Source: a bacterium (lineage in GTDB: Bacteria; Myxococcota_A; UBA9160; UBA4427). Taken from it: a stretch of 64,000 bases of DNA. The stretch spans positions 1 to 64,000 of the forward strand of contig JANSYR010000016.1 in NCBI GenBank assembly GCA_024742285.1, given 5' to 3'. Below the pieces are notes generated by a model. It was not told the origin of the DNA and did not search any database. It worked only from the letters and a program-made list of their open reading frames with translations. Below, in pieces: positions 23,336 to 33,338 of this stretch (within the stretch, counting starts at the first letter, position 1; the number at the start of each line of letters is the position of its first letter). The position numbers were made by a program, and so were the translations under genes.

Positions 23336-24364
23336 TCAGCGAGAGAGCGCTCGGGCCGCGTCGGTGAACGCCTTGACCCCTTCGACCGGCGTATCCGGCA
23401 GGCAGCCGTGGCCCAGGTTCAGGATGTGGCCACGCGCCGGGGCGGCGGCTTCGGCCATTTCGCGGACCATCTCGAAGATCCGCTCGCGCGGGGCGTGGAG
23501 CCAGCACGGATCGAGGTTGCCCTGGAGGCTGACCGCGTGGCCGTGGGCCTTCGCCACGTCACCGAGGCGCACGCGCCAGTCCAGCGAGATCACGTCGGCG
23601 CCGGCCTCCGCGATCCGGTCGACCACGTGGGAGCCGTTCTGGACGTAGAGGATCATCGGCGCCGGCTCGTCCCGGAGCGCGGCCGCGATCCGCTCGTGAT
23701 AGGGCTGCACCCAACGTTCGTAGGCCGCCGGATCAAGGAGCCCCGCCCAGGTGTCGAAGAGCTGGACGGCTTCCGCCCCCGCCTCGATCTGGGCCTTCAG
23801 GTAGTCGATCGTGAGGGCGGTCAGCTTCTCGAGCAGCGCTTCGACCTCGTCCGGCCGCGTCTGCAGCATCGCCTTGAGGATCGAGAAGTCCTTCGAGCCG
23901 CTGCCCTGGATCAGGTAGGCGGCCAACGTGAAGGGCGCGCCGCCGAAACCGAGGAGCGGGACGTCCCGGGAAGCAAGGGCTTCGCGCAGACGACCGATGA
24001 TCTCGAAGACGAAGGGCACGGTCTCACGGGGATCCGGCACCCGGAGCTTCTCGATCTGCTCCGCCTCCCGGATCGGGTCGGCGATCACGGGTCCCGGGGC
24101 GAAATCGAGATCCACGCCCATCGGCGGAATCGGGGTGAAGATGTCCTGGAAGAGGATCACCGCCTCCGCCCCGACGAGATCGATCGGCTGGAGCGATACG
24201 GTGACCGCCCGCTCCACGTCGGCGCACATCTCGAGGAACGTCACGCCCTTCCGGACGGCGCGGTACTCGGGCAGGTAGCGCCCCGCCTGGCGCATCAGCC
24301 AGACCGGCGGTCGATCGACTTCCTCACCCCGACAAGTGCGGAGAAAACGGTCGCGGGGGTTCAA
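23336..24364 (-). CDS. hemE: Uroporphyrinogen decarboxylase
   Basis: A 342-aa enzyme that decarboxylates uroporphyrinogen III to coproporphyrinogen III. Signatures are RPPVWLMRQAGRYLPEYRAVR, AVILFQDIFTPIPPMGVDLDF (catalytic Asp), FGGAPFTLAAYLIQGSGSKDF, LFDTWAGLL and the C-terminal NLGHGCLPDTPVEGV. The start is most likely TTG at 24364, which overlaps the stop of the acyl-CoA dehydrogenase (TTGA) and places NPRDRFLRTCRGE at the family's normal N-terminus. An in-frame ATG (WLMRQAG) would delete conserved residues. It converges with hemH across the repeat element. Confidence 0.93.
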   Translation of the reverse strand: MNPRDRFLRTCRGEEVDRPPVWLMRQAGRYLPEYRAVRKGVTFLEMCADVERAVTVSLQPIDLVGAEAVILFQDIFTPIPPMGVDLDFAPGPVIADPIREAEQIEKLRVPDPRETVPFVFEIIGRLREALASRDVPLLGFGGAPFTLAAYLIQGSGSKDFSILKAMLQTRPDEVEALLEKLTALTIDYLKAQIEAGAEAVQLFDTWAGLLDPAAYERWVQPYHERIAAALRDEPAPMILYVQNGSHVVDRIAEAGADVISLDWRVRLGDVAKAHGHAVSLQGNLDPCWLHAPRERIFEMVREMAEAAAPARGHILNLGHGCLPDTPVEGVKAFTDAARALSR

Positions 24365-25503
24365 TACGCCCCCAGCTCCGCCCAGCGGTTCCGGTGGAAC
24401 GCGGAATCGCCGAAGGTGAGCTCCGCCGCGCGAGCCCGCTTCAGGTAGAAGCCGATGTCGTACTCGTCGGTCATGCCGACGCCCGCGAAGATCTGTACGC
24501 CTTCGTTCGCGGCGAGCAGGTAGGCGTCCGAGCACTTCGCCTTCGCGAGGCTGACCAGCTTCGTCGCGTCGGGGGCGCCCGCATCGAGCGCCCGAGCCGC
24601 GGCCATCACGCAGGAGCGAGCGAGTTCGATCTCGCAGAAGACCTCGGCCGCGCGGTGCTGGAGTCCCTGGAAGGACCCGATCTTCACGCCGAACTGTTCG
24701 CGGGTCTTGAGGTACTCGACGGTCAGATCGAAGGCCTCGCTCATTCCGCCCAGCATCTCCGCGGTCAGCACGCAGATCGCGCGGTCGAGGACGGCGTCGA
24801 TCAGGTCGGCGCCCTGCCCTTCGATTCCGAGGACCGACGCGCCCGTCACCTCGACGCCGTCGAGGCTCACGATCGCCGCGTTGCGGTGGTCGACGCGGGT
24901 CTGTCGCGTGACCGACAGGCCCGAGGCGCCGGACTCGACGAGGAAGAGCGTGATGCCGTCGCGGTCGCCGCTCTCTCCGGCGACGCGCGCGGGCACGATC
25001 ACGGCGTCGGCGCCCACCGCGTCGAGGACCTGCACCTTCTCGCCGGTCAGGCGGTAGCCCCCTTCGGTCGCTTCGGCGCGGGTCGCGATCGCGTACGCGT
25101 CGTAGCGCGAGTTCTTCTCCTGGTGCGCGAACGCGACGACCTTGGAGCCGTCGACGACCTTCGGCAGCCAGGCCGAAACGAGCGCCTCGTTGCCGCCGAG
25201 GGCCAGCGCGGAGCCGCCCATCGTGACGCCCCCCAGGAAGGGCTCGGGGGCGAGCTTGCGACCGAGCGCCTCGACGATCAGCACGAGCTCGGCAAAGCCC
25301 ATGCCCGCCCCGCCGACCTTCTCGTCGAAGGGAATGCCCGTCCATCCGAGGCCGGCCATCTCCCTGTAGAGGTCGGCCGAGTAGCCGAGCTCCGCGCCGC
25401 TGTCGCGCAGCTCGCGGAAGCGCGCGACCGGGGAGTGCTCGTCCACGAAGTCGAGCGCCGTCTGCGCGATCATCTGCTGGTCTTCGTCCAGGATCAATTG
25501 CAT
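24361..25503 (-). CDS. Acyl-CoA dehydrogenase, second subunit of a pair
   Basis: A 380-aa FAD flavoprotein of the acyl-CoA dehydrogenase family. It has an all-helical N-terminus (MQLILDEDQQMIAQTALDFV), a middle beta domain (GDRDGITLFLVESGASGLSV) and a C-terminal helical domain (EYLKTREQFGVKIGSFQGLQHRAAEV, then IFAGVGMTDEYDIGFYLKRA). It follows a second dehydrogenase by about 50 nt. Such adjacent pairs often form alpha2-beta2 heterotetramers in steroid side-chain or aromatic-acid catabolism; the substrate here is unknown. Its stop codon overlaps the hemE start. Confidence 0.88.
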   Translation of the reverse strand: MQLILDEDQQMIAQTALDFVDEHSPVARFRELRDSGAELGYSADLYREMAGLGWTGIPFDEKVGGAGMGFAELVLIVEALGRKLAPEPFLGGVTMGGSALALGGNEALVSAWLPKVVDGSKVVAFAHQEKNSRYDAYAIATRAEATEGGYRLTGEKVQVLDAVGADAVIVPARVAGESGDRDGITLFLVESGASGLSVTRQTRVDHRNAAIVSLDGVEVTGASVLGIEGQGADLIDAVLDRAICVLTAEMLGGMSEAFDLTVEYLKTREQFGVKIGSFQGLQHRAAEVFCEIELARSCVMAAARALDAGAPDATKLVSLAKAKCSDAYLLAANEGVQIFAGVGMTDEYDIGFYLKRARAAELTFGDSAFHRNRWAELGAY

Positions 25504-25555
25504 GGGAGGATTCCTCGCGTCCGAGCCGGCAGGCTCGGGTCGCGTGATGGGAGGC

Positions 25556-26764
25556 TCAAGCCGGCAGGCCGAGCACGCGCTTCGCGATGACGTTCAGCTG
25601 GACCTCGGAGGTCCCGCCCTCGATGGAGTTGCCGCGGCTTCGGAGCCAGTCACGCGTCGTGTCGAGCGCGAACTCGTCGAAGCCGTCGCCTTCCCAACCG
25701 AGCGCGTCGGGGCCGAGGATCCGGACCATCAGCTCCATGCGCGTCTTGTTGAGCTCGGTTCCGTAGAGCTTGAACATCGAGCTCTCCGGCCCCGGCTGAT
25801 GGCCGGCCTTCGCCGCGTCCGCCGTGCGCTGGGTCGTGAGCCCGAACGCCTTCGTCTCCATCTCCATTCGCGCCACGTCGTCGCGGATCACCGGGTCGGA
25901 GATCTTCCCGTCGCGCTCGCCGACGCGTTCGACGGCGAGGGTCGAGAGGAAGCTGCGCTCACCGGGCTTGCGCGTCCCACCGGACGAGGAGCCGAAGGTG
26001 TCCGCGATCATCGTGCGCTCGTGCCCGAGCAGCGCCTTCGCGACCGTCCAGCCCGCGCCGATCTCGTGGATCACGTTCTCGACCGGAACGCGCACGTCGG
26101 TGAAGTGGGTCTCGCAGAACGGCGACTTGCCCGAGATCAGCAGGATCGGGCTCACCTTCACGCCCGGATCGTCCATGTCGATCAGGATGAAGGTGATGCC
26201 TTCCTGCTTGATGCCCGAGTTGTCGTTCCGGACGAGCGCGAAGATCCAGTCCGCCTGATCGGCGTAGCTCGTCCAGACCTTCGTCCCGTTGATGATGAAC
26301 TCGTCGCCGTCGCGCTCCGCCTTCGTCTGGAGCGAGGCCAGGTCCGAACCGGCCCCCGGCTCGGAATAGCCCTGGCACCAGCGGATCTCCCCGCGAATGA
26401 TCTTCGGCAGGTGCTGCTGCTTCTGGTCTTCGTTTCCGAAGCGAAGGAGCGTCGGACCGATCATCGTCAGACCGAAGCCGATCAGCGCCGGCGGGAGGTC
26501 GAGGGCCTTCATCTCCTGGGAGAGCACCTTCGCCTCTTCCTTCGAGAGACCGCCGCCTCCGTACTCCGCGGGCCAGGTCGGGGCCGTCCAGCCCTTGGCG
26601 CCCATCCGTTCGAGCCAGACCTTCTGGTCCGGATGCTCGAACTCGCAGCGCTTGCCGCCCCAGACGCCGTTCAGCTCGTCGGCCTTCATGCCCCGGACGC
26701 CGTCCGGTGCGTTTTCATCCAACCACGCGCGTGCCTCCGCGCGAAACGCTTCGAGGTCCGACAT
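25556..26764 (-). CDS. Acyl-CoA dehydrogenase, first subunit of a pair
   Basis: A 402-aa FAD-dependent acyl-CoA dehydrogenase. Motifs are WPAEYGGGGLSKEEAKVLSQ, then RWCQGYSEPGAGSDLASLQT (flavin/substrate loop), INGTKVWTSYADQADWIFAL, and near the end NSIEGGTSEVQLNVIAKRVL. This is the C-terminal pattern of the long-chain/steroid-type FadE proteins that pair with a second subunit. It is the promoter-proximal member. The ATG at 26764 is preceded by GGCAGGAGGCATG-type sequence, a good ribosome-binding site. No thiolase, hydratase or CoA ligase is adjacent. Confidence 0.9.
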   Translation of the reverse strand: MSDLEAFRAEARAWLDENAPDGVRGMKADELNGVWGGKRCEFEHPDQKVWLERMGAKGWTAPTWPAEYGGGGLSKEEAKVLSQEMKALDLPPALIGFGLTMIGPTLLRFGNEDQKQQHLPKIIRGEIRWCQGYSEPGAGSDLASLQTKAERDGDEFIINGTKVWTSYADQADWIFALVRNDNSGIKQEGITFILIDMDDPGVKVSPILLISGKSPFCETHFTDVRVPVENVIHEIGAGWTVAKALLGHERTMIADTFGSSSGGTRKPGERSFLSTLAVERVGERDGKISDPVIRDDVARMEMETKAFGLTTQRTADAAKAGHQPGPESSMFKLYGTELNKTRMELMVRILGPDALGWEGDGFDEFALDTTRDWLRSRGNSIEGGTSEVQLNVIAKRVLGLPA

Positions 26765-26881
26765 GTCGACATGCCTCCTGCCAATTCTCGGGAGCGCCGA
26801 GTGTAACGATCCGCGCTGGAATTTCTGCCCCGTGGAAGCGACGCCGCGTACTCGTCGGCAGGGCCGCTAGACTCCCGCGCG

Positions 26882-27814
26882 ATGCGCATTCTCCTCGCCA
26901 GTCCCCGCGGCTTCTGCGCCGGCGTCGACCGAGCGATCGACATCGTCGAGCTCGCCCTCGCCCAGGAAGACCGCCCCGTCTACGTGCGGCACGAGATCGT
27001 GCACAATCGCCACGTCGTCGACGGCCTCCGCGACAAGGGCGCGACCTTCATCGAAGACCCGGAAGACGCGCCCGAGGGGGCGGTCCTCATCTACTCCGCC
27101 CACGGCGTCTCCCCCGAGATCCGGGACCGCGCGGAGACCCAGCGCCTCCACCCCATCGACGCGACCTGCCCGCTCGTGACCAAGGTCCACAACGAGGTCC
27201 GTCGGATGGTCGACGACGGCTTCGAGATCGTGATGATCGGTCATGCAGGGCACGTCGAGGTCGAGGGCACGATGGGCCAGGCTCCGGACTCGATGCACCT
27301 CGTCGAGACCGTCGAAGACGTCGAGTGCCTCGAGGTCCGGAACCCGGCGCGCCTCGGCTGCGTGACGCAGACGACCCTCTCCGTCGACGACACCCGCGAC
27401 GTGATGGACGCCCTCGCCGGCAAGTTCCCGCAGATCGTGCTGCCGAAGCGAGACGACATCTGTTATGCGACCCAGAACCGCCAGGACGCGGTCAAGGAGC
27501 TCGCCGAGCACGCCGACCTCGTCCTCGTCGTCGGCGCGCCCGCGTCCTCGAACAGCAACCGGCTCGTCGAGGTCGCCTCCCGGCGCGGAGTGCCCGCCTA
27601 TCTGATCCAGTCCGCGGACGAAGTCGACGACCGCTGGCTCGACGGCATCGAGTGCGTCGGCATCACGGCGGGCGCGTCGACGCCCGACGTCCTCGTCCAG
27701 GGCGTGATCCAGCATCTGCGCGACTTCTCCGGCGGCGAGGCGGTCCTCGACTCCCTCCCGGAGGTCGACGAAGGCGTCCGCTTCAAGCTGCCCCGCGAGC
27801 TGCGGCCCGCATGA
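26882..27814 (+). CDS. ispH: 4-hydroxy-3-methylbut-2-enyl diphosphate reductase
   Basis: A 310-aa enzyme that makes IPP and DMAPP in the last step of the MEP isoprenoid pathway, using a [4Fe-4S] cluster. The three cluster Cys are C12 ([10 protein letters not shown]), C96 ([11 protein letters not shown]) and C194 ([11 protein letters not shown]). The Glu of the proton relay is in [10 protein letters not shown], and [11 protein letters not shown] is present. The length is normal. The stop codon overlaps the MATE transporter start (ATGA), so the two genes are coupled. Confidence 0.96.
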   Translation: MRILLASPRGFCAGVDRAIDIVELALAQEDRPVYVRHEIVHNRHVVDGLRDKGATFIEDPEDAPEGAVLIYSAHGVSPEIRDRAETQRLHPIDATCPLVTKVHNEVRRMVDDGFEIVMIGHAGHVEVEGTMGQAPDSMHLVETVEDVECLEVRNPARLGCVTQTTLSVDDTRDVMDALAGKFPQIVLPKRDDICYATQNRQDAVKELAEHADLVLVVGAPASSNSNRLVEVASRRGVPAYLIQSADEVDDRWLDGIECVGITAGASTPDVLVQGVIQHLRDFSGGEAVLDSLPEVDEGVRFKLPRELRPA

Positions 27815-29307
27815 GCGAAGGCCAACCGGTCGCCGAGCGCTCCGGCGACCCCCTCGATCCCGAAGGCGGACCGGCGGTTCCCGCGTCCTCCCTCGCCGCC
27901 GCCGCCCCACCCGCGCAGCCGAGTCCACCGGCGTCCGGAAGCGATTCGTATCGCGAGCTGCTCCGCCTCGCGTGGCCGGTCATGGCGAGCCAGGTCCTGC
28001 TCAACCTGACCGGCGTCGTCGATCGGATGATGATCGGTCGGCTCGCCGACGAGGGCGGCGCGGCCGTGCCGCTCGCGGCGGTCGGATACGCGACGCAGCT
28101 CTTCCACCTGATCCACTCGACGCTCTTCGCGGTCGGCCTCGCCTGCGTGGCGCTGATGGCGCGCTCGATCGGCGCGCGGGACCCCGAGCGTGCGCGGCAC
28201 GCCTTCGCGGGATCGATCCAGGTCTCGTTCGCCGTAACGCTCTTCTACGCGGCCTTCCTCTTCTTCGGGAGCGAACAGGCCCTCGGTCTGCTCGGCGCCC
28301 AACCCGACGTGGTTCGCGTCGCTGCGCCCTACCTCGAGCTGACCGTCGCCGCCTCGCTCATGCTCTCCTTCACGATGATCGGTGAGAGCGCGCTCCGCGC
28401 GAACCGTGACACGCGCACGCCCATGGTGATCGCGATGGTCGTCGCGGCGGCCAAGCTGGGCCTGAACGGCCTGCTCATCTTCGGCTGGCTCGGTGCCCCG
28501 CGTCTGGAGCTCCTGGGCGCCGGACTGGCGACGGCGATCAGCCAGGCGGTGGGCCTCGTCCTCTTCCTCCTCGTCCTGCTGCGCATGCCGAAGGACGCAC
28601 CGACGGCCCTCCGTTTCCGCGACCTCGTTCGCGGGAATCCGATCGCACGCGAAGTCGTGCGGATCTCGGTCCCCGGCGTCGCCGAACGGATCGTCCTGAA
28701 CTTCGGCCTGCTCTCCTACTTCTGGGTGCTCTCCAACTACTACGGGACCCTCGCCGTCGCGGCCTACACCGTCGGCGTTTCGATCCTTTCCTTCTCCTGG
28801 ATCCCCGGAACCGGCTACGCACAGGCGTGCTCGACGATCGTCGGCCAGGCCCTCGGCGCACGGTCGAGCGAGAGCGCCCTTCGTGCCGCGAAGCGATCGC
28901 TCGTGCTGGCGATCGCGACGGCGATCCCGCTGGGCCTGCTCTGCGCCTGGCAGCGCGTCGCCCTCGCCGAGCTCTTCACCGACGACCAGGCGGTCGTCGT
29001 CGCCCTCTCCCCGTTCATGCTCTGCCTGGCCCTCGCACAACCCTTCCTGCAGATGCACTTCACGCTCGGCGGCGCACACAAGGGCGCCGGCGACACGGTC
29101 ACGCCGCTGATCGGCGCGGCGATCGGCAACTGGGGGATCCGCGTCCCGGTCGCCGTCCTGCTCGGCGGCGTGCTCGAGGTGGACATCGTCTGGCTCTGGG
29201 CAACGCTGATCTTCGACCACATCGCCCGAACGATCTGGATGAGCGTGAGCTTCGTTCGGGGGAAGTGGCGGGAGCTGGAGCCAGCGACCCCTCGCCCGCC
29301 GGTGTAG
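27811..29307 (+). CDS. MATE-family efflux transporter
   Basis: A 498-aa inner-membrane protein. After a Pro/Ala-rich cytoplasmic tail of about 45 residues there are twelve hydrophobic segments in two similar halves. MATE landmarks are [29 protein letters not shown] near the first helix and [13 protein letters not shown] late in the protein. MATE proteins expel organic cations or drugs in exchange for H+ or Na+. The ATG at 27811 overlaps the ispH stop. The substrate is unknown. Confidence 0.92.
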   Translation: MSEGQPVAERSGDPLDPEGGPAVPASSLAAAAPPAQPSPPASGSDSYRELLRLAWPVMASQVLLNLTGVVDRMMIGRLADEGGAAVPLAAVGYATQLFHLIHSTLFAVGLACVALMARSIGARDPERARHAFAGSIQVSFAVTLFYAAFLFFGSEQALGLLGAQPDVVRVAAPYLELTVAASLMLSFTMIGESALRANRDTRTPMVIAMVVAAAKLGLNGLLIFGWLGAPRLELLGAGLATAISQAVGLVLFLLVLLRMPKDAPTALRFRDLVRGNPIAREVVRISVPGVAERIVLNFGLLSYFWVLSNYYGTLAVAAYTVGVSILSFSWIPGTGYAQACSTIVGQALGARSSESALRAAKRSLVLAIATAIPLGLLCAWQRVALAELFTDDQAVVVALSPFMLCLALAQPFLQMHFTLGGAHKGAGDTVTPLIGAAIGNWGIRVPVAVLLGGVLEVDIVWLWATLIFDHIARTIWMSVSFVRGKWRELEPATPRPPV

Positions 29308-29354
29308 CGTCGGAAGACCGGCCTCGACCGAGCCGACCTCACGCGAGGAGAACC

Positions 29355-30632
29355 ATGCGACGAACCTCCCCCCTGATCGGTGCGGCCTCGACCGTGTTCC
29401 TCGCGGCGCTCGGCTGCGCGACGCACGCGGAGCCCGAGTCCGCGAAGCTCGAAGCGGCGTTCGGGGATTTCGTCGCGGCGCTCGAGGAGACGGCACTCGC
29501 CGTGGAAGCCGACCCCGCCTTCGACAACGACCGCCACCGTGCGGCCGGCGCCCTCTACTGGGCGCAGATGCTGTTGCGCACCGTCGAAGACGACCTGCTC
29601 CAGGAGCCCGACCATCCGCTCTTCCGGGTGGTCGATCACCGCATCCGCGAAGGCGCGGACAATCCCGACCAGCGGTACCTCTTCGCTCCGGTCCGGGGTG
29701 GCGTCCCGTATCGCATCTGGGGACGGAAGCGCGGGGAGCGACGCATCGAGGTGCAGGTGTACGCGGGGCTGCCTTGGATGCCGGGCGGCGGACGGATCGT
29801 CGGTGTGCTTCCCGACGAGGCGATCCACACCGACGCCGAGGGCCACTTCGAAATCACGCTCGGCGGCGAGGCCCGGAGCGAGTCGGCGGAACCTTCGAAC
29901 TGGCTCCCCAACCCCGACGACGCGACGATGGTGATGGTGCGGCAGATCTACGGGGAGTGGACCGAAGACATCGGCCACGTCCACATCGACCGCACAGGTC
30001 ACGAAGGAGACCAGAAGCCCGGCCTGACGAGCGACGTCATGGCGGAGCGGCTCGAGCGTGCCGCGCGCAACCTACGGGCGGTGGTGCCCCTCTGGCCGCG
30101 CTTCGGCCGCGAGCGTTACACGCTGAAGGAGCCGAATACGCTCACGGCGCCCTGGGATCCGGGCGCCAGCGGAGGCGTCGTGGGCCGACTGATGTCGCTC
30201 GGCAACTTCGAACTCGGCCCCGACCAGGCGCTGATCCTCACGACGTGGCCCGCGGCGGGAAACTATCAGGGCGTCCAGCTCACGGACCTCTGGACCTCGT
30301 CCCTCGAGTACGCGAACCGGCAGACCAGCCTGACCGCCGACCAGGCCCACCAGAGCAGCGACGGTGCCTACCGCATGGTCATCGCCCACCGCGACCCCGG
30401 AGTGCAGAACTGGCTCGACACGACCGGCCTGGAACGAGGCTTCATTCTCCTGCGCTTCGATGGCGTGCAAGGCGTCGCGATCCCGGAACACGAGTGGCCG
30501 CGACTCGACCTCGTTCCCTTCGAGGCGCTGCGTGAGCACCTGCCCCCGGAGACACCCGTGTACTCCGCCGAAGACCGTCGGCGAGAGATCGAGCGACGTC
30601 GTCGCCACGTACAGAGGCGATTCGGGATCTAG
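29355..30632 (+). CDS. DUF1214-domain lipoprotein
   Basis: A 425-aa protein. A lipoprotein signal (STVFLAALGC, lipobox cysteine near residue 21) predicts envelope anchoring. The C-terminal part matches DUF1214: NYQGVQLTDLWTSSLEYANRQTSLTADQAH, then YRMVIAHRDPGVQNWLDTTGLERGFILLRFDG. The N-terminal half has VPYRIWGRKRGERRIEVQVY, as in related proteins. The family's role is unknown. The ATG at 29355 has GAGGAG 8 nt upstream. Its TAG stop shares the palindrome CTAG (30629-30632) with the stop codon of clpA on the other strand. Confidence 0.85.
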   Translation: MRRTSPLIGAASTVFLAALGCATHAEPESAKLEAAFGDFVAALEETALAVEADPAFDNDRHRAAGALYWAQMLLRTVEDDLLQEPDHPLFRVVDHRIREGADNPDQRYLFAPVRGGVPYRIWGRKRGERRIEVQVYAGLPWMPGGGRIVGVLPDEAIHTDAEGHFEITLGGEARSESAEPSNWLPNPDDATMVMVRQIYGEWTEDIGHVHIDRTGHEGDQKPGLTSDVMAERLERAARNLRAVVPLWPRFGRERYTLKEPNTLTAPWDPGASGGVVGRLMSLGNFELGPDQALILTTWPAAGNYQGVQLTDLWTSSLEYANRQTSLTADQAHQSSDGAYRMVIAHRDPGVQNWLDTTGLERGFILLRFDGVQGVAIPEHEWPRLDLVPFEALREHLPPETPVYSAEDRRREIERRRRHVQRRFGI

Positions 30633-32896
30633 CGGCCCGTCGCCTCGGGATAGACGAACGTGAACCCGCCCTCGTCGTCGACTTCGACGACGACCTTGCC
30701 ACCGCCCTTCAGCTTCCCGAAGAGCACCTCGTCGGTCAGCGGGTTCTTCAGCTCCTGCTGGATGATCCGTCCGAGCGGCCGCGCGCCCATGTCCGGGTCG
30801 TAGCCCTTCTCCGCGAGGCGTTCGCGCGCCGCGGGCGAGAGCTCGATCTGGATCTTGCGCTCCTTGAGCTGACCTTCGAGTTCGAGGACGAACTTGTCCA
30901 CGACCTTCGCCATGACCTCCGGCGGAAGCGGATCGAAGCGGACCACCTCGTCGAGGCGGTTGCGGAACTCGGGGCTGAAGAGCTTCTCGATCTCCTGCGA
31001 TCCGTCGCCGCGCTTCTTCTCGGTGAAGCCGATCGCGCGGGTCTGCATCTCCCGGGCGCCGGCGTTCGACGTCATGATCAGCGTCACGTGCCGGAAGTCC
31101 GCCTCGCGACCCTGGTTGTCGGTCAGGGTCGCGTGATCCATGACCTGGAGCAGCACGTCGAAGACGTCCGGGTGGGCCTTCTCGATCTCGTCGAGGAGGA
31201 GCACCGCGTACGGGTGCTTGCGGATCGACTCGATCAGCTGGCCGCCCTGGTCGTACCCGACGTAGCCGGGCGGCGCGCCGATCAGCCGCGAAACCGAGTG
31301 CTTCTCCATGTACTCCGACATGTCGAAGCGCAGGAAGGGCACGCCCATCGTCTCCGCGAGCTGCTTGGCGAGCTCGGTCTTGCCGACGCCCGTCGGTCCC
31401 GCGAAGAGGAAGGAGCCCGTCGGCTTGTCCGGGCCGGCCATGCCGGCGCGCGCCCGCTTGACCGCCGCCGCCACGGTCTCGACCGCGCGGTCCTGACCGA
31501 AGACGACCTCCTTGAGGTCCGCTTTGAGGCGTTCGAGGCGGGTGGCTTCCTCGGAGACGGTGGTCTCGAGGGGCACCCGGGCCATCTTCGCAACGGTCCG
31601 TTCGACGTCTTTCACGCCCACGGTGCGCCGCTTCTTGCCCGTCGGCCGGAGCCGAACCGCGGCGCCGCACTCGTCCATCACGTCGATGGCCTTGTCCGGC
31701 AGGAACCGGTCGTTGATGTGGCGAACGGCCAGGTCGACGCAGGCCTTGAGGGCCGGGGCGGTATACCGCACGCCGTGGTGGTCCTCGTAGCGCGGCGCGA
31801 GCCCCTTCAAGATCCGGACGCACTCTTCCGGCGTCGGCTCTTCGATGTCGACCTTCTGGAACCGGCGCGAGAGCGCGCGGTCGCGCTCGAAATGGCGGTA
31901 CTCCTGGTAGGTCGTCGAGCCCATGCAGCGGAGCGTGCCGTCCGCGAGTCCCGGCTTCAGCAGGTTCGACGCGTCGACGGTCGTACCCTGCGCGGAGCCG
32001 GCGCCGAGGATCGTGTGGATCTCGTCGATGAAGAGGATGAATCGTTCGCGTTCTTCGAGCGCTTTCAGCAAGGCCTTGAAGCGTTCCTCGAAGTCGCCGC
32101 GATAGCGCGTCCCCGCGAGCAGCGCGCCGAGATCGAGGGCATGGATCTCGGTCCCCTCGAGGTCCTCGGGCACCCGCCCTTCGTGGATGCGGAGCGCGAG
32201 CCCTTCCGCGAGGGCGGTCTTTCCGACGCCGGTCTCGCCGACGAAGATCGGGTTGTTCTTGCGACGGCGCGCCAGGATGTGGATCGCGCGGTCGAGCTCC
32301 GGCCCTCGGCCGATCAGCGGATCGAGCTTCCCGTCCGCCGCCTTCTGGGTGAGATCCGTGGCGAAGGCGGCGAGCGGATCCGCCGGGACCCCTTCGGCAT
32401 CGCCCCCGAGGATCGGCGAGCCGCCCGACGCGCCCTCCCCGAGCGAGCCGCCGTCGCCGAGCTTCGACTCGCCGTGGCTGATGTACCGGAGCAGGTCGAG
32501 CCGCGACACGCCCTGCCCCCGAAGCAGGGTCATCGAGTGCGCGTCCGGCTCGTTGAAGATCGCGACGATCAGGTCGCTGATCTCGACCTCGTCCTTGTCG
32601 GCATTCCGGGTGTGGTCGATCGCCGTCTGGACCACGCGGTGGAACGCGAGGGTCTGCATCAGGTCGATCTCGTCCTCACCGGGCACCGCCTCGAGGTCCT
32701 CGTCGAAGAAGCGCTCGAGCTCGATCCGGAGCCGGTCCACGTCCGCCCCCGAGTGGAGCAGGATCCGCGCCCCGTCCTCGCTGTGGATCAGCGCGTAGAG
32801 GAGATGCTCGACCGTGAGATAGGCGTGGCGGCGCATGATCGCCTCGCGCTGCGCCGCCTGCAGGGTGAGCTGGAGATCCCGCCCGAACGAACTCAT
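30629..32896 (-). CDS. clpA: ATP-dependent Clp protease ATP-binding subunit ClpA
   Basis: A 755-aa AAA+ unfoldase that feeds substrates to ClpP. The N-domain (MSSFGRDLQLTLQAAQREAI, first about 145 aa) binds ClpS. AAA module 1 has Walker A GETGVGKTALAEGL and Walker B LFIDEIHTILGAG. AAA module 2 has Walker A GPTGVGKTELAKQL, Walker B LLLDEIEKAHPDVF and the pore loop GAPPGYVGYDQGG. The IGL/F ClpP-docking loop follows as AIGFTEKKRGD. The length equals E. coli ClpA. The start overlaps the clpS stop (ATGA). Confidence 0.96.
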   Translation of the reverse strand: MSSFGRDLQLTLQAAQREAIMRRHAYLTVEHLLYALIHSEDGARILLHSGADVDRLRIELERFFDEDLEAVPGEDEIDLMQTLAFHRVVQTAIDHTRNADKDEVEISDLIVAIFNEPDAHSMTLLRGQGVSRLDLLRYISHGESKLGDGGSLGEGASGGSPILGGDAEGVPADPLAAFATDLTQKAADGKLDPLIGRGPELDRAIHILARRRKNNPIFVGETGVGKTALAEGLALRIHEGRVPEDLEGTEIHALDLGALLAGTRYRGDFEERFKALLKALEERERFILFIDEIHTILGAGSAQGTTVDASNLLKPGLADGTLRCMGSTTYQEYRHFERDRALSRRFQKVDIEEPTPEECVRILKGLAPRYEDHHGVRYTAPALKACVDLAVRHINDRFLPDKAIDVMDECGAAVRLRPTGKKRRTVGVKDVERTVAKMARVPLETTVSEEATRLERLKADLKEVVFGQDRAVETVAAAVKRARAGMAGPDKPTGSFLFAGPTGVGKTELAKQLAETMGVPFLRFDMSEYMEKHSVSRLIGAPPGYVGYDQGGQLIESIRKHPYAVLLLDEIEKAHPDVFDVLLQVMDHATLTDNQGREADFRHVTLIMTSNAGAREMQTRAIGFTEKKRGDGSQEIEKLFSPEFRNRLDEVVRFDPLPPEVMAKVVDKFVLELEGQLKERKIQIELSPAARERLAEKGYDPDMGARPLGRIIQQELKNPLTDEVLFGKLKGGGKVVVEVDDEGGFTFVYPEATGR

Positions 32897-33279
32897 TCCT
32901 TCTCTACTCCTGAGCGAAGGGGATAGCCCCGCTCCTCCGCCATTCGATGGACCGTCGCCGACTTCGTCTCGGCGACCTCGAGGACGTAGACACCGGCGAC
33001 GCCGAGTCCACCCCGGTGGATCTGGAGCATGATCTGGGTGGCCGCGGACGGGCTCTTCCCGAAGACCTTCTCGAGGACCTGCACGACGAACTCCATCGGC
33101 GTGTAGTCGTCGTTGTACAGGAGGACCTTGAAGCGCGGCGGTCGTTCGGACTTCGCGCGTTCCTTGACGCCCAGGCCGCGCTCGCGTTCGCGTTTCCGGG
33201 ACGGGTCGAAGGGCTTCGGCGGCTCGCCCCCGCCCGGGGGGTCCGCCATCTGGACGGTCGACATCATCGGCGGGAGCAT
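32893..33279 (-). CDS. clpS: ATP-dependent Clp protease adaptor ClpS
   Basis: Up to 128 aa. ClpS binds the ClpA N-domain and delivers N-end-rule substrates. The core reads FKVLLYNDDYTPMEFVVQVLEKVF, with the NDDYTPM substrate pocket, then IMLQIHRGGLGVAGVYVLEVAETK, with the conserved His. A charged, disordered stretch of about 45 residues precedes it. Starts at 33279, 33267 or 33264 are all possible. It is translationally coupled to clpA. Confidence 0.95.
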   Translation of the reverse strand: MLPPMMSTVQMADPPGGGEPPKPFDPSRKRERERGLGVKERAKSERPPRFKVLLYNDDYTPMEFVVQVLEKVFGKSPSAATQIMLQIHRGGLGVAGVYVLEVAETKSATVHRMAEERGYPLRSGVEKE

Positions 33280-33338
33280 AGCCTTCCGATGCGCCCGACA
33301 CCTCGCAGGCCGATCGGCGCGGCTACACTCGGCTTCGC

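Noticed and set aside
30072-31823. Minus-strand frame of 583 codons over the DUF1214 and clpA region
   Set aside because: It is out of frame with clpA and antisense to the lipoprotein; Arg/Gly-rich chance frame.
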